Part shown: positions 20,767-29,779 of the stretch, one piece after another
How the letters are laid out: each line of letters starts with the position of its first letter
How positions within the stretch are numbered: the first letter of the stretch is position 1
Program-made: the position numbers and the translations under genes
The notes under the pieces: model-generated
Databases searched by the model: none
Told to the model about the DNA's origin: nothing
What the model saw: the letters and a program-made list of their open reading frames with translations, nothing else
Origin: Shewanella acanthi
GTDB taxonomy: Bacteria; Pseudomonadota; Gammaproteobacteria; Enterobacterales; Shewanellaceae
DNA length: 64,000 nucleotides
NCBI RefSeq assembly: GCF_019457475.1
Contig: NZ_CP080413.1
Location: forward strand, 930,001 to 994,000
Direction of reading: 5' to 3'

Positions 20767-22191
20767 TTAAGGTTTAAATTGTGTCACACCTAACTCATCG
20801 TCTTGCTTGTGTTTAGCTAGGATGTCCGATGGACGAAGGTTGCGACGAAGATCCATCTCGTCTTCACCGCGGATAAACTTACCGCGCAGTGAGTTGGTAT
20901 AAACGTCAACGATTTCAACATCGACGAAGGTGCCGATGTGTTTTGGTTGACCTTCGAAGTTTACCACTCGGTTGTTTTCAGTGCGGCCGCGCAGCTCCAT
21001 TGGGTTTTTAACCGATGGGCCTTCAACAAGGATACGTTGCACTGTGCCCATCATGTGGCGGCTGTAACGCATAGCTTGCTGGGTGATACGATCCTGCAGG
21101 ATTGCTAAACGTTGCTTTTTCTCTTCCATATCAACGTCATCTGGCAGATCTGCTGCAGGCGTACCAGGACGAGCGCTATAGATAAAGCTAAAGCTATGGT
21201 CAAAAGCAACATCTTCAATCAGCTTCATGGTATCGGCGAAGTCTTCTTTGGTTTCACCAGGGAAGCCGATGATAAAATCTGAGCTGATTTGAATATCAGG
21301 GCGAGCCTTACGCAGACGACGGATGATTGATTTATATTCAATCGCCATGTGGCCGCGTTTCATTGCCGTTAAAATACGGTCTGAACCCGATTGCACTGGT
21401 AAGTGCAGGAAGCTCACAAGCTCAGGTGTATCTTCGTAAACGTCGATAATATCCTGAGTGAATTCAATTGGGTGGCTTGTGGTAAAACGAATACGGTCGA
21501 TACCGTCAATCGCTGCCACGTAACGGAGTAACTCGGCAAAGGTACAGATACCGCCATCGTGGGTTGCGCCGCGGTAAGCGTTAACGTTTTGACCTAGCAG
21601 GTTAACTTCACGGACACCTTGTTCCGCCAACTGAGCAATTTCAAGGATGATGTCGTCCGATGGACGGCTGACTTCTTCACCGCGAGTGTAGGGCACTACG
21701 CAGAAAGAACAGTATTTGCTACAACCTTCCATGATAGACACAAACGCCGTTGGGCCTTCGGCGCGTGGTTCTGGCAGACGGTCAAATTTTTCGATCTCAG
21801 GGAAGCTGACATCGATAACGGCCTTTTCGCCACGACGCACCTGCTCGATCATGTCGGGCAGGCGGTGTAATGTTTGAGGACCAAAGATAATGTCAACGCA
21901 TTGTGCTCTATCTTTGATCGCTTTACCTTCCTGCGATGCAACACAACCGCCAACACCAATAATAAGGTCAGGATTTTTATCCTTTAAGGTCTTCCAACGT
22001 CCCAGCTGATGGAACACTTTCTCTTGCGCCTTTTCGCGAATAGAACAGGTGTTTAACAGAAGGATGTCGGCTTCTGAAGCTTCTTCAGTCAAGGTATAAC
22101 CTTGATATTCGCCTAAAAGATCGGCCATCTTGGATGAGTCGTACTCATTCATTTGACAGCCCCAAGTTTTAATATGGAGTTTTTTGCTCAT
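20767..22191 (-). CDS. miaB: tRNA-2-methylthio-N6-dimethylallyladenosine synthase
   Basis: Radical-SAM methylthiotransferase that adds the 2-methylthio group to i6A37 of tRNAs reading UNN codons. 474 residues. The N-terminal UPF0004 cluster cysteines are C12, C49 and C83; the radical-SAM motif CSKYCSFC supplies C157, C161 and C164. A TRAM RNA-binding domain lies in the last 70 residues or so. All six cluster ligands are present. Divergent from ubiF across a small orphan gene, close to the E. coli arrangement. Confidence 0.98.
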   Translation of the reverse strand: MSKKLHIKTWGCQMNEYDSSKMADLLGEYQGYTLTEEASEADILLLNTCSIREKAQEKVFHQLGRWKTLKDKNPDLIIGVGGCVASQEGKAIKDRAQCVDIIFGPQTLHRLPDMIEQVRRGEKAVIDVSFPEIEKFDRLPEPRAEGPTAFVSIMEGCSKYCSFCVVPYTRGEEVSRPSDDIILEIAQLAEQGVREVNLLGQNVNAYRGATHDGGICTFAELLRYVAAIDGIDRIRFTTSHPIEFTQDIIDVYEDTPELVSFLHLPVQSGSDRILTAMKRGHMAIEYKSIIRRLRKARPDIQISSDFIIGFPGETKEDFADTMKLIEDVAFDHSFSFIYSARPGTPAADLPDDVDMEEKKQRLAILQDRITQQAMRYSRHMMGTVQRILVEGPSVKNPMELRGRTENNRVVNFEGQPKHIGTFVDVEIVDVYTNSLRGKFIRGEDEMDLRRNLRPSDILAKHKQDDELGVTQFKP

Positions 22192-22276
22192 CAGTTATGT
22201 TGCCCTAAGACGCCGAGTAAAAATAGCGCGACATTTTACCTGCAGTTAAGGCTGATGACTAGCGTTGTCCGCATTT

Positions 22277-22609
22277 TTACTCGTTAGCAATGACTTGCTG
22301 TGGTACCCAAACCGCGGCAATATCCACGCCTTCTTCCTCAACTTGAGCAAGATCGACTTGTCTAAATTGTTGATCGTTTGCCATTTCCATTAAGCTATTG
22401 CGTGCCTGAATGCTAATGTCCTCACGAATTTCTTGATGGAATGCGCTCAACATTTCCGTGGTGTATTGATATAGGGCATAATCCTCTGGTGAGCGGTAGG
22501 TGACAGTTATCGTTTCCATTTTAGGGGTTGCTGCGATGGCATAACCCATGGGAATGGCGGTGCATATCAATAGGCTGGTAACGATAGGTAATTTGACGAG
22601 AGTTTTCAT
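22277..22609 (-). CDS. small secreted protein of unknown function
   Basis: 110 residues, not recognised. A clear signal peptide (basic start, hydrophobic core, cleavage near AIAA-TPK at about residue 28) predicts export. The mature part of about 82 residues is acidic with no cysteines, and has a TITVTYRSPEDYALYQY stretch followed by a helical, glutamate- and glutamine-rich region. The start is supported by GAGG five bases upstream of the ATG. It stands alone between miaB and ubiF, where E. coli has no gene. The good ribosome site and signal peptide argue that it is real. Confidence 0.7.
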   Translation of the reverse strand: MKTLVKLPIVTSLLICTAIPMGYAIAATPKMETITVTYRSPEDYALYQYTTEMLSAFHQEIREDISIQARNSLMEMANDQQFRQVDLAQVEEEGVDIAAVWVPQQVIANE

Positions 22610-22895
22610 AACAACCTCACAAGGGGTTTAATGGTTCACTTGTTACCCTGTCCACAACGTTTAGGGTTTGCTAAGTGAGCTTCCTAATCGGTAACGCCAC
22701 CGACAGCCAATTTCCAGTGGAGTTAGGATTGATTGTAATGAGTTTGGATAGGAGAGAAACTCGCCTTTGTAAGCAAAAGTGAGTATTTGCCCATACAGCA
22801 ACATTTGCTCACTCTTTGTGCAAAACTGACATGGTTTTGATACAAAAGCCGTGGCGTTTTATTAGAAATAGTTGGAGAGCAGAGTCGTAGTAGTA

Positions 22896-24116
22896 ATGAA
22901 TATGAGCCAAACAGAACAATTCGCACAGCTAGATGAAGGCGCCAAAAGTTTCGATGTGATACTCGTTGGTGGTGGTATGGTCGGCGCGGCAAGTGCAATT
23001 GGTCTTGCAATGCAAGGACTAAAAGTTGCTGTAATTGAATCATTTGCGCCAGAAGCATACCAAGAGGAGCAACCCTTGGATGTGCGAGTATCTGCCATCA
23101 GCGTGGCGTCTGAAGCTCTGCTTGCAGAGCTTGGTGCCCTTGAAAGTCTACTCAATATGCGTAATGTGCCGTATCTGGGACTCGAAACTTGGGAGCTTGA
23201 TGGTTGTATTACTGCATTCCATAGCGCCCAAATTGGTGCGACTCACTTAGGGCATATTGTTGAGAACCGCTTAATTCAGCTATCTCTTTGGGAGCAAATG
23301 GAAAAATGGCCAAACATTTCTCTCTTTTGTCCAGAACGGGTGTCTCGTTTTTCCCGAGTGAACGATGGTGTGAGTATTTACTTACAATCAGGTACTCGTC
23401 TTGAGTCGAGACTCTTGATAGGAGCCGATGGCGCAAACTCGCAGGTGCGCCAATGGGCGGGAATTGGTGTGTCTGGTTGGGACTATGCCCAGTCGGCCAT
23501 GCTAATCAATATCGAAACTGAACAGGGCCAACAGGATGTGACTTGGCAACAATTTACTCCAAGTGGTCCACGCTCGCTGCTCCCCTTGCCAGGTAATCAT
23601 GCCTCACTAGTCTGGTATGACGATGCTAATCGCATTAAACAGTTAATGCAGTTAAACAATAAACAGCTAGCCGAACAAATTCGGGCGCAATTTCCCGAGC
23701 GTTTGGACAGAAACTTTACTGTAGAAACTAAGGGCAGCTTTGCCTTAACCCGACGCCATGCGCAGTCTTACTATCGTCCTAATGTAGTGATTTTAGGCGA
23801 TGCGGCGCACACTATTAATCCGCTGGCGGGCCAAGGGGTAAACTTAGGCTTTAAGGATGTGAGCGCGTTACTTGCGGTAACAAAGGATGCGATTTCGCAG
23901 CAAAAAGACTGGTGGTCGAGTGAGGTGCTTGCCCAGTATCAAGCCAAACGCTATCGCGATAATCAGTTGATGATGACCACTATGGATATGTTCTATGCCG
24001 GTTTTAGTAACGATATTCTGCCACTTAAATTACTGCGCAACGGCGCATTAAAACTGGCTAACATTAACACACCCATCAAACGCACTGTGCTTAAGTACGC
24101 AATGGGGCTTAATTAG
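22896..24116 (+). CDS. ubiF: 2-octaprenyl-3-methyl-6-methoxy-1,4-benzoquinol hydroxylase (UbiF/UbiH family)
   Basis: Flavin monooxygenase of ubiquinone biosynthesis, 406 residues from the ATG at 22896. The FAD-binding GXGXXG is in VILVGGGMVGAA, the middle DG motif is GADGANSQVRQW, and the second FAD motif is GDAAHTINPLAGQGVNLG. Assigned to UbiF rather than UbiH because it is divergent from miaB-ybeZ-ybeY-corC-lnt as in E. coli; sequence motifs alone do not separate the two hydroxylases. A TTG 24 bases earlier extends the frame but lacks a convincing ribosome site. Confidence 0.85.
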   Translation: MNMSQTEQFAQLDEGAKSFDVILVGGGMVGAASAIGLAMQGLKVAVIESFAPEAYQEEQPLDVRVSAISVASEALLAELGALESLLNMRNVPYLGLETWELDGCITAFHSAQIGATHLGHIVENRLIQLSLWEQMEKWPNISLFCPERVSRFSRVNDGVSIYLQSGTRLESRLLIGADGANSQVRQWAGIGVSGWDYAQSAMLINIETEQGQQDVTWQQFTPSGPRSLLPLPGNHASLVWYDDANRIKQLMQLNNKQLAEQIRAQFPERLDRNFTVETKGSFALTRRHAQSYYRPNVVILGDAAHTINPLAGQGVNLGFKDVSALLAVTKDAISQQKDWWSSEVLAQYQAKRYRDNQLMMTTMDMFYAGFSNDILPLKLLRNGALKLANINTPIKRTVLKYAMGLN

Positions 24117-24141
24117 CGGCTATTGTTAGTGCAAATAAACT

Positions 24142-24187
24142 CGGCATTTGTTGACTTACGCATTGAGTGTTAAAATGCCGCGTTTTT
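24142..24187 (+). terminator. probable terminator after ubiF
   Basis: Eight-base stem CGGCATTT / AAATGCCG with a 23-base loop followed by CGTTTTT, beginning 26 bases past the ubiF stop. Confidence 0.55.
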
Positions 24188-24271
24188 AACGAGTCAAAGC
24201 TTGATAAAGTCCTATTTCGTACTCGTTGTCATCGATAAATTGAAGCCATTTGAGTGCGATTAGTGAGCGTG

Positions 24272-24859
24272 ATGAGCGAAATTAAATTAATAGTGGGCCT
24301 TGCTAATCCAGGCGCTGAATACGCACAAACCCGCCATAATGCGGGGGCTTGGTACGTTGAAGAATTGGCGCGTATCTGTGGCGTTAGCTTAGTGCCTGAC
24401 AGTAAATATTTCGGTTTGACCGCCAGAGCCGTCTTACATGGCAAGGATGTAAGGCTTCTGATCCCAACCACTTATATGAACCTCAGTGGTAAAGCGGTTG
24501 GGGCATTAGCGAATTTTTTTCGTATTACGCCTGAAGAAATCCTGGTTGCGCATGATGAGCTGGATATGCCACCCGGCGTCGCTAAATTTAAGTTAGGTGG
24601 TGGTCACGGCGGTCATAATGGTCTTAAGGACATTATCGCTAAGTTGGCTAATGATAAGAATTTCTACCGCCTTCGCATTGGTATCGGCCATCCAGGCGAT
24701 AAAAATAAAGTCAGTGGTTACGTACTGGGTAAAGCGCCAGCGAAGGAACAGGAACAGATGAATGCTGCCGTTGATGAGGCCGTGCGTTCAACAGAAGTGT
24801 TATTTAAAGAAGGCATGGTAAAAGCCATGACACGACTACACTCCTTTAAGGCTGAGTAG
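24272..24859 (+). CDS. pth: peptidyl-tRNA hydrolase
   Basis: Releases peptides from peptidyl-tRNAs that drop off the ribosome. 195 residues from the ATG at 24272, which matches the family length; a GTG six codons upstream is unnecessary. Conserved active-site elements are [17 protein letters not shown] (catalytic His), [18 protein letters not shown] and [13 protein letters not shown]. It lies directly upstream of ychF, the usual pairing. Confidence 0.98.
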   Translation: MSEIKLIVGLANPGAEYAQTRHNAGAWYVEELARICGVSLVPDSKYFGLTARAVLHGKDVRLLIPTTYMNLSGKAVGALANFFRITPEEILVAHDELDMPPGVAKFKLGGGHGGHNGLKDIIAKLANDKNFYRLRIGIGHPGDKNKVSGYVLGKAPAKEQEQMNAAVDEAVRSTEVLFKEGMVKAMTRLHSFKAE

Positions 24860-24994
24860 TTTTTTGCTTGATGATGGCCGATAGCCTGAATCAACAAATG
24901 AACGATTTATATGTGCTGTCATTAGGGCAGGGCGACTAAAACTTGCTGGTGAGTGTGACTTGCCAGCCTAATAGATAAGAGAAAGGTTAAGAAT

Positions 24995-26086
24995 ATGGGT
25001 TTCAAATGCGGCATTGTTGGTCTTCCTAACGTAGGTAAATCAACGCTTTTTAATGCGTTAACTCAGGCTGGCATCGAAGCGGCTAACTTCCCGTTTTGTA
25101 CCATTGAGCCAAACACTGGTGTTGTGCCCGTGCCGGACCCACGTTTAGATGCCTTAGCTGCTATCGTGAACCCACAACGCGTTATGCCAACGACTATGGA
25201 ATTTGTGGACATCGCAGGTCTGGTTGCTGGTGCTTCTAAAGGTGAAGGTTTAGGTAACAAGTTCCTCGCCAACATCCGTGAAACCGATGCAATTGGTCAC
25301 GTTGTGCGTTGCTTTGAAGATGACAACATTGTTCACGTAGCTAACCGTGTAGACCCAGCGCGTGATATCGAAGTCATCAACACAGAGTTAGCACTTGCTG
25401 ACTTAGACAGCTTAGAGCGTGCGGTGATCCGTCAACAAAAACGCGCTAAGGGTGGCGACAAAGACGCTAAGTTTGAAGTGGATGTGTTAGAGAAAATGCG
25501 TCCAGTGTTAGATGAAGGCCAGATGCTACGCTCGATGGACCTGTCTAAAGAAGAGTTAGCCGCGGTTGCGTATCTTAACTTCTTAACCCTGAAGCCAACG
25601 ATGTACATCGCTAACGTGTCAGAAGACGGTTTTGAAAATAACCCGCATTTAGATGCCGTTCGCGCTATCGCTGAAAAAGAAAATGCGATCGTTGTGTCTG
25701 TGTGTGCGGCTATTGAGTCAGAGCTTGCTGAAATGGACGCAGCCGAGCGCGAGGAGTTTATGGCTGATCTTGGTTTAGAAGAGCCAGGTTTAGATCGCGT
25801 GATTCGTGCAGGTTACAAATTGCTGAACCTACAAACTTATTTCACTGCTGGTGTAAAAGAAGTTCGTGCATGGACAGTATCAGTTGGTGCATCAGCTCCG
25901 CAGGCTGCAGGCGTTATCCATACTGACTTCGAGCGCGGCTTTATTCGGGCTCAAGTGATGGCCTTTGAGGACTTTATTACCTATAAAGGTGAGGCCGGCG
26001 CGAAAGAAGCAGGTAAATTACGTGTTGAAGGTAAAACTTACATCGTTCAAGACGGCGATGTAATGCACTTCCTGTTTAACGTATAA
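24995..26086 (+). CDS. ychF: redox-regulated ATPase YchF (Obg family)
   Basis: 363-residue P-loop protein that binds ATP in preference to GTP and associates with ribosomes. G1 is [12 protein letters not shown], the TGS-like domain lies at the C-terminus, and the G3 region reads [18 protein letters not shown] good ribosome site (GAAAGG) precedes the ATG. The tRNA array follows after a 140-base gap with its own promoter. Confidence 0.97.
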   Translation: MGFKCGIVGLPNVGKSTLFNALTQAGIEAANFPFCTIEPNTGVVPVPDPRLDALAAIVNPQRVMPTTMEFVDIAGLVAGASKGEGLGNKFLANIRETDAIGHVVRCFEDDNIVHVANRVDPARDIEVINTELALADLDSLERAVIRQQKRAKGGDKDAKFEVDVLEKMRPVLDEGQMLRSMDLSKEELAAVAYLNFLTLKPTMYIANVSEDGFENNPHLDAVRAIAEKENAIVVSVCAAIESELAEMDAAEREEFMADLGLEEPGLDRVIRAGYKLLNLQTYFTAGVKEVRAWTVSVGASAPQAAGVIHTDFERGFIRAQVMAFEDFITYKGEAGAKEAGKLRVEGKTYIVQDGDVMHFLFNV

Positions 26087-26224
26087 CCGATTTTTTAAAG
26101 GGGCTAAGCTTAGGAAAGATTGGCAAAATACGAGCAATAGCGGCCAATTTAGTGCATCTGTTGCTCAGTTTGGTGAAGTAATAGCCGAACAGTTTGCCGA
26201 GAGGAAAATAGCGAAAAAAAGCTG

Positions 26225-26253
26225 TTGACCTCGATACCTCGAATAAGCATAAT
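26225..26253 (+). promoter_or_regulatory. promoter of the seven-tRNA operon
   Basis: TTGACC at 26225-26230 and CATAAT at 26248-26253 with a 17-base spacer. The following bases, ACGCCCCG, form a GC-rich discriminator, typical of stable-RNA promoters under stringent (ppGpp) control. The first tRNA begins 41 bases after the -10 box. Confidence 0.75.
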
Positions 26254-26294
26254 ACGCCCCGTTCCTCGCTGAGAGGGACGAGCAGTAACGAAGT

Positions 26295-26371
26295 GGCAAT
26301 GTAGCTCAGCTGGTTAGAGCACAGCACTCATAATGCTGGGGTCGCAGGTTCAAGTCCCGCCATTGCTACCA
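26295..26371 (+). tRNA. tRNA-Met (CAT), elongator, copy 1
   Basis: 77 bases with an encoded CCA end. The anticodon stem-loop CAGCA-CTCATAA-TGCTG has anticodon CAT. The acceptor stem pairs G1 with U72 as a wobble; the initiator C1-A72 mismatch is absent, so this is the elongator. Identical to the copy at 26729. Confidence 0.97.
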
Positions 26372-26425
26372 TTTCGTTATTCTAGCTTTTGCTAGCATCA
26401 CTTCAGGATGTAAAATTGAAGCTGT

Positions 26426-26510
<85 letters not shown>

Positions 26511-26557
26511 TTATTTAAAAGCATCTGCGCTAGCGGGTGTTAGAAACAAGTTATAGA

Positions 26558-26632
26558 TGGGGTATCGCCAAGCGGTAAGGCACCGGGTTTTGATCCCGGC
26601 ATACCTAGGTTCGAATCCTAGTACCCCAGCCA
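26558..26632 (+). tRNA. tRNA-Gln (TTG), copy 1
   Basis: 75 bases with encoded CCA. Anticodon loop TTTTGAT on stem CCGGG/CCCGG gives anticodon TTG. The U1-A72 first pair is the usual glutamine identity element. Confidence 0.97.
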
Positions 26633-26652
26633 TCATTCATGTTTCTCAGTTT

Positions 26653-26727
26653 TGGGGTATCGCCAAGCGGTAAGGCACCGGGTTTTGATCCCGGCATACC
26701 TAGGTTCGAATCCTAGTACCCCAGCCA
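26653..26727 (+). tRNA. tRNA-Gln (TTG), copy 2
   Basis: Exact duplicate of the 26558 copy, 20 bases downstream of it and only one base before the next tRNA-Met. Confidence 0.97.
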
Positions 26728-26728
26728 T

Positions 26729-26805
26729 GGCAATGTAGCTCAGCTGGTTAGAGCACAGCACTCATAATGCTGGGGTCGCAGGTTCAAGTCCCGCCATTGC
26801 TACCA
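26729..26805 (+). tRNA. tRNA-Met (CAT), elongator, copy 2
   Basis: Exact duplicate of the 26295 copy, separated by a single base from the preceding tRNA-Gln. The ends must therefore be made by precise processing. Confidence 0.97.
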
Positions 26806-26890
26806 TTTTAAAAATCCACGTTAAATCTGGTTGATTTATCTGGTAAAAAATCCAGAGATGTTGTTATGAGCAAATCTGGTACTTTTTGAT

Positions 26891-26975
<85 letters not shown>

Positions 26976-27027
26976 TCAAAATAAATTCTTAGTTAATCCT
27001 AGTTAGAGTTAAGATTAAAAAGTTAAT

Positions 27028-27102
27028 TGGGGTATCGCCAAGCGGTAAGGCACCGGGTTTTGATCCCGGCATACCTAGGTTCGAATCCTAGTACCCCAGC
27101 CA
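27028..27102 (+). tRNA. tRNA-Gln (TTG), copy 3
   Basis: Third identical tRNA-Gln, the last of the array, eight bases before the terminator stem. Confidence 0.97.
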
Positions 27103-27110
27103 AAGTTAAG

Positions 27111-27135
27111 AAGCCCGTCAAATGACGGGCTTTTT
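27111..27135 (+). terminator. terminator of the seven-tRNA operon
   Basis: Stem AAGCCCGTCA / TGACGGGCTT with a very short loop, followed by TTTTT. Confidence 0.9.
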
Positions 27136-27136
27136 G

Positions 27137-27542
27137 CATTTATACCTCTCAAACGGTTCTCCTAATGAGCCTCGATTATTTATCTATTGGTACTAATAAA
27201 TCGATTAAATTGGGCACATATTATGTTCAAAAGTGTGCTCCCCAATATCCTTTGCTCTAATTATATTTCTAGTATTCGGGCGCTTCTATGAATCTTGGTT
27301 GCTAACTACTTTGTGTTGTGGAGCAACCTTTAGCTTTTTTCCAATTCATCTGCTTTGGTTAGCTCCCCTCGACTCATTTATCGATCCCCTGTAGTGGCTT
27401 TAAGGTGTTGTAATATCTAACTCTGCTTTACGTTGATTGAAGACCAATCTGCAGAGTTCAATTGGTAAAAAATGTGTGGGATTAAATGGCGTATTAGGCG
27501 GGGAAGTGTGTCGTAAGTCGCTAAAGCACAGATGATGTAAAT
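27137..27542. other. gene-free interval with two RNA-like hairpins
   Basis: No convincing coding frame in about 400 bases. Two structures stand out. The first is GGTTGCT (27297-27303) paired with AGCAACC (27322-27328), followed by TTTAGCTTTTTT, which resembles a terminator. The second is AACTCTGC (27419-27426) paired with GCAGAGTT (27451-27458), enclosing an inner GATTG/CAATC stem. I could not find a good promoter. A small RNA is possible but unproven. Confidence 0.4.
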
Positions 27543-27576
27543 AAAAATGCCACAGTTTGATTATTTACTGTGGCAT
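27543..27576 (-). terminator. terminator after the orphan lipoprotein gene
   Basis: Nine-base stem ATGCCACAG / CTGTGGCAT with a 12-base loop. On the minus strand it runs into a TTTTTAT tail, 21 bases past the stop codon. Confidence 0.85.
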
Positions 27577-27596
27577 GTATTTTTACAGACTAAAAA

Positions 27597-28256
27597 TTAA
27601 AGTGGTTTAATTTCAGCTGGCGTAGTTACTTGGCTTGCTGCCTCGGTTACCGCTTTATCAACAACGGCCTCTTGAGCCGCTTTCACATCGCCAGTAACAA
27701 CAGCATTTAATGGCACAGGCGTGTTTACCTGTTGTTGAAGTTGGCTTGTACCGGCTTCAATTGCTTTTTGCTGTAACTTCTGTGGATCTGTGTAGTCAGC
27801 GAGTTCAGCTGGCCATGAAGGAATCAATTTTTCCGTCTGGTTAGCGAATTGCTCGGAAATAATCTTAGGCGCACCGCCCGTTACGAGCATGACGGCCATT
27901 TGATTGGTATCCGAGTTCCATACAAATCCTGCTTTTTCGGCCATTTCAGGTACAGGCGTATACTTTGAAACCATATAGAAGAGAGGGCCTTCTTGCTGAA
28001 TTTTATCAGCGGTCTTTAGTAGTGACATCGTTGTGTCGTAGTTGTCACCTAATAATGACTGCATACGATCTTTGATCAGCGGCTGTTCAAAAAGACCAAC
28101 ATCATTTGGATTTAAACCAACTAAGGGCTTAAGCAGCGCCCACATCAGTTGTCCTTGGGGTGACAAAAGTAAAAGCGGCGCCACACAGGCATTAAGCATA
28201 AGTGCGAGCCAAATAATGTTTAGGCAACGCATTTTTTTGAGCAGAGTTTTACTCAA
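27597..28256 (-). CDS. predicted lipoprotein of unknown function
   Basis: 219 residues, not recognised. A signal peptide with lipobox LNAC (C24) predicts a lipid anchor; the residue after the cysteine is Val, so outer-membrane sorting is likely. The mature part has a hydrophobic leucine/proline stretch, then a mixed domain (FYMVSKYTPVPEMAEKAGF, MAVMLVTGGAPKII) and a C-terminal region rich in Ala, Val, Gln and Thr that looks unstructured. A Met at residue 9 (28232) is an alternative start with a shorter signal. It stands alone with its own terminator and is divergent from the Fur-type cluster. Confidence 0.7.
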   Translation of the reverse strand: MSKTLLKKMRCLNIIWLALMLNACVAPLLLLSPQGQLMWALLKPLVGLNPNDVGLFEQPLIKDRMQSLLGDNYDTTMSLLKTADKIQQEGPLFYMVSKYTPVPEMAEKAGFVWNSDTNQMAVMLVTGGAPKIISEQFANQTEKLIPSWPAELADYTDPQKLQQKAIEAGTSQLQQQVNTPVPLNAVVTGDVKAAQEAVVDKAVTEAASQVTTPAEIKPL

Positions 28257-28391
28257 GATGATTGTTCCTTTGGATTTACCAGCACGACGCCGGCCGAGGA
28301 TTGTAGCCGATTAACTGCGTCTAAACGAGGGCTTCATAAAGTATTTTTTACGCCAATAATTTTGATGATTCAAACTTTTACATATCTGAAA

Positions 28392-28407
28392 ATGATAATT
28401 TTATCAT
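28392..28407. promoter_or_regulatory. Fur-box-like palindrome, distal
   Basis: ATGATAA and TTATCAT around a two-base TT centre, a perfect 16-base palindrome close to the Fur 7-1-7 consensus TGATAAT-N-ATTATCA. It lies 223 bases before the PepSY gene start. Confidence 0.6.
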
Positions 28408-28512
28408 GAAGTTAGTATCTTTGTAATCGTCATTAAGTTGCCGAGATTTACATGACTTTTACTTAGTTAACTGCCCTCTACAATTGTAAAGTTTGTAAAC
28501 TTAATTCTATTT

Positions 28513-28531
28513 GAAAATGAATATCATTTAA
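28513..28531. promoter_or_regulatory. Fur-box-like site, proximal
   Basis: The 19-mer beginning GAAAATGAATATC matches the classic Fur consensus at about 13 of 19 positions and contains the perfect inverted repeat AAATGA-ATA-TCATTT. It lies about 100 bases before the PepSY gene start, where it could overlap the promoter. Confidence 0.65.
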
Positions 28532-28629
28532 TCTCTAGCCATTAGTGTTAAACCTTGCTTAGCTTTCGCTAGTTCCTTTAGGACAAGGTTGCAATTGACA
28601 GCAATTAAGCCCGCTTAGAGATCCCATTC

Positions 28630-29226
28630 TTGAAAATCAAAGTTAGTAAAAGCTCCCTTAACTTGGCGCGTGTCATCCATGTATATGTTTCTATGGCATT
28701 GCTGCTGTTGATGCTTTTTTTTGCCTTTACCGGTATGACCTTAAATCACCCTGAGTGGCTGTCATCGAGCAATCTTGAACCTAAGCGAGAGCAACAGCAA
28801 TTACCTAAATACCTTTTACCCATAGATGTAGATAACCCCGAGTGGCGTGTTGCAGTGGGGCACTGGTTAAACAGCGAGTGGCGGGTCGATATTAATCAGG
28901 CGGAGTTTTCCGAGGATGAAATTAGCGTAGGTAACAAAGGTCCAGGTCATTACCTCAATGTCACTATCGATTTACTTGACGCTACAGCCTATGTCGAAAG
29001 CGTGGATTATGGCGCATTAGCGATGTTGAATGATTTACATAAAGGCCGCAATAGCGGTGCTGTATGGGCTTGGGTGTTGGATTTAAGCGCTGTGTTGATG
29101 ATTTTATTTTCGTTGACAGGGGCCTACCTATTACTGCCGCAAACCAAGCGCCTTAAAAAGTCCTTGTTGTATATGACATTAGTCAGCTCGAGTAGTGCAC
29201 TGGTATATGTTTATTTTGTTCCATAG
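28630..29226 (+). CDS. PepSY-associated membrane protein, possible iron-related reductase subunit
   Basis: 198-residue inner-membrane protein with helices at about 20-38, 146-168 and 178-196 and a periplasmic domain between the first two. Family signatures are RVIHVY before helix 1, FTGMTLNHPEW after it, and LNDLHKGR before helix 2. Histidines H17, H40 and H137 sit at the membrane borders, where larger PepSY proteins such as FoxB-type siderophore reductases bind haem. The start is a TTG with only a weak AGAG site; no better one precedes helix 1. First of three same-strand genes behind Fur-like sites. Reductase activity is inference. Confidence 0.75.
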   Translation: MKIKVSKSSLNLARVIHVYVSMALLLLMLFFAFTGMTLNHPEWLSSSNLEPKREQQQLPKYLLPIDVDNPEWRVAVGHWLNSEWRVDINQAEFSEDEISVGNKGPGHYLNVTIDLLDATAYVESVDYGALAMLNDLHKGRNSGAVWAWVLDLSAVLMILFSLTGAYLLLPQTKRLKKSLLYMTLVSSSSALVYVYFVP

Positions 29227-29238
29227 GGAGAACTTTTG

Positions 29239-29754
29239 ATGCAGCGTCATCTCATTCGCGCAACAGCTATTGGTGCTGTATTTGTCAGTTCGGCGGCGTT
29301 TGCCTCACCGAATATGGCAATTGATTTAACCCTGCCAGAAATCACCCAAGGCCAGTACCACAGACCCTATGTTGCAGTTTGGGTCGAAGATGCCAAGGGT
29401 GAAACGGTGAAAACCCTAAGCCTTTGGGTCGCCAGTGATGGCCATAAGTGGCTTAAGGATATCAGACGTTGGTGGCGTAAGGCGGGGCGGGATGATTTGA
29501 GTTTTGTCGATGGTATTGCGTCGGCGACAAAACCTGCGGGGCATTACAAATTAAATTGGGATCTTACCGATGATGCGGGTAAAGCCATTGAAGTGGCTGA
29601 TTACACTTTGTTTATTGAAGTCGTGCGTGAGCACGGTGGTCGGGATTTAGTTCGTCAAGCTTTCGATTTAACAAAAGGTGATTTTACAACCCAATTAGCT
29701 GCAACTGAAGAAACTGGGGTTATCGATATTCGCTTAAGCGGCGTAACTCGCTGA
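29239..29754 (+). CDS. DUF2271-family periplasmic protein
   Basis: 171 residues with a signal peptide ending near AAFA-SPN (about residue 23). The mature protein has the pattern of the DUF2271 beta-sandwich group: YVAVWVEDAKGE, TLSLWVASDGHKWLKDIRRWW, GHYKLNWDLTDDAGK and DYTLFIEVVREHGGRD. Tryptophans and basic residues in the centre could form a binding face. GGGAG eight bases upstream fixes the ATG at 29239. It starts 13 bases after the PepSY stop, so the two are very likely co-transcribed. No activity is established for the family as far as I know. Confidence 0.78.
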   Translation: MQRHLIRATAIGAVFVSSAAFASPNMAIDLTLPEITQGQYHRPYVAVWVEDAKGETVKTLSLWVASDGHKWLKDIRRWWRKAGRDDLSFVDGIASATKPAGHYKLNWDLTDDAGKAIEVADYTLFIEVVREHGGRDLVRQAFDLTKGDFTTQLAATEETGVIDIRLSGVTR

Positions 29755-29779
29755 GTTTGAATTTATAAAAGGAAATAGT

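Larger units (their letters stand above)
28257..28629. promoter_or_regulatory. divergent regulatory region of the lipoprotein gene and the PepSY cluster
   Basis: 373 bases without a gene, AT-rich in the middle. It holds two Fur-box-like palindromes (listed separately) and must contain the promoters of both flanking transcripts. A weak TTTACT / TACAAT pair at 28458-28484 has only a 15-base spacer, so I do not call it a promoter. Confidence 0.5.

Noticed and set aside
22723..23058. Minus-strand open frame between the orphan gene and ubiF
   Set aside because: Overlaps the conserved FAD-binding region of ubiF, is rich in Leu, His and Gln typical of shadow frames, and lacks a start site.
26076..26327. 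Minus-strand open frame of 83 codons overlapping the ychF end and the first tRNA
   Set aside because: It crosses the tRNA operon promoter and a tRNA gene, has no family resemblance and no ribosome site.
28458..28484. TTTACT / TACAAT as the promoter of the PepSY cluster
   Set aside because: The 15-base spacer is too short for a confident sigma-70 call.
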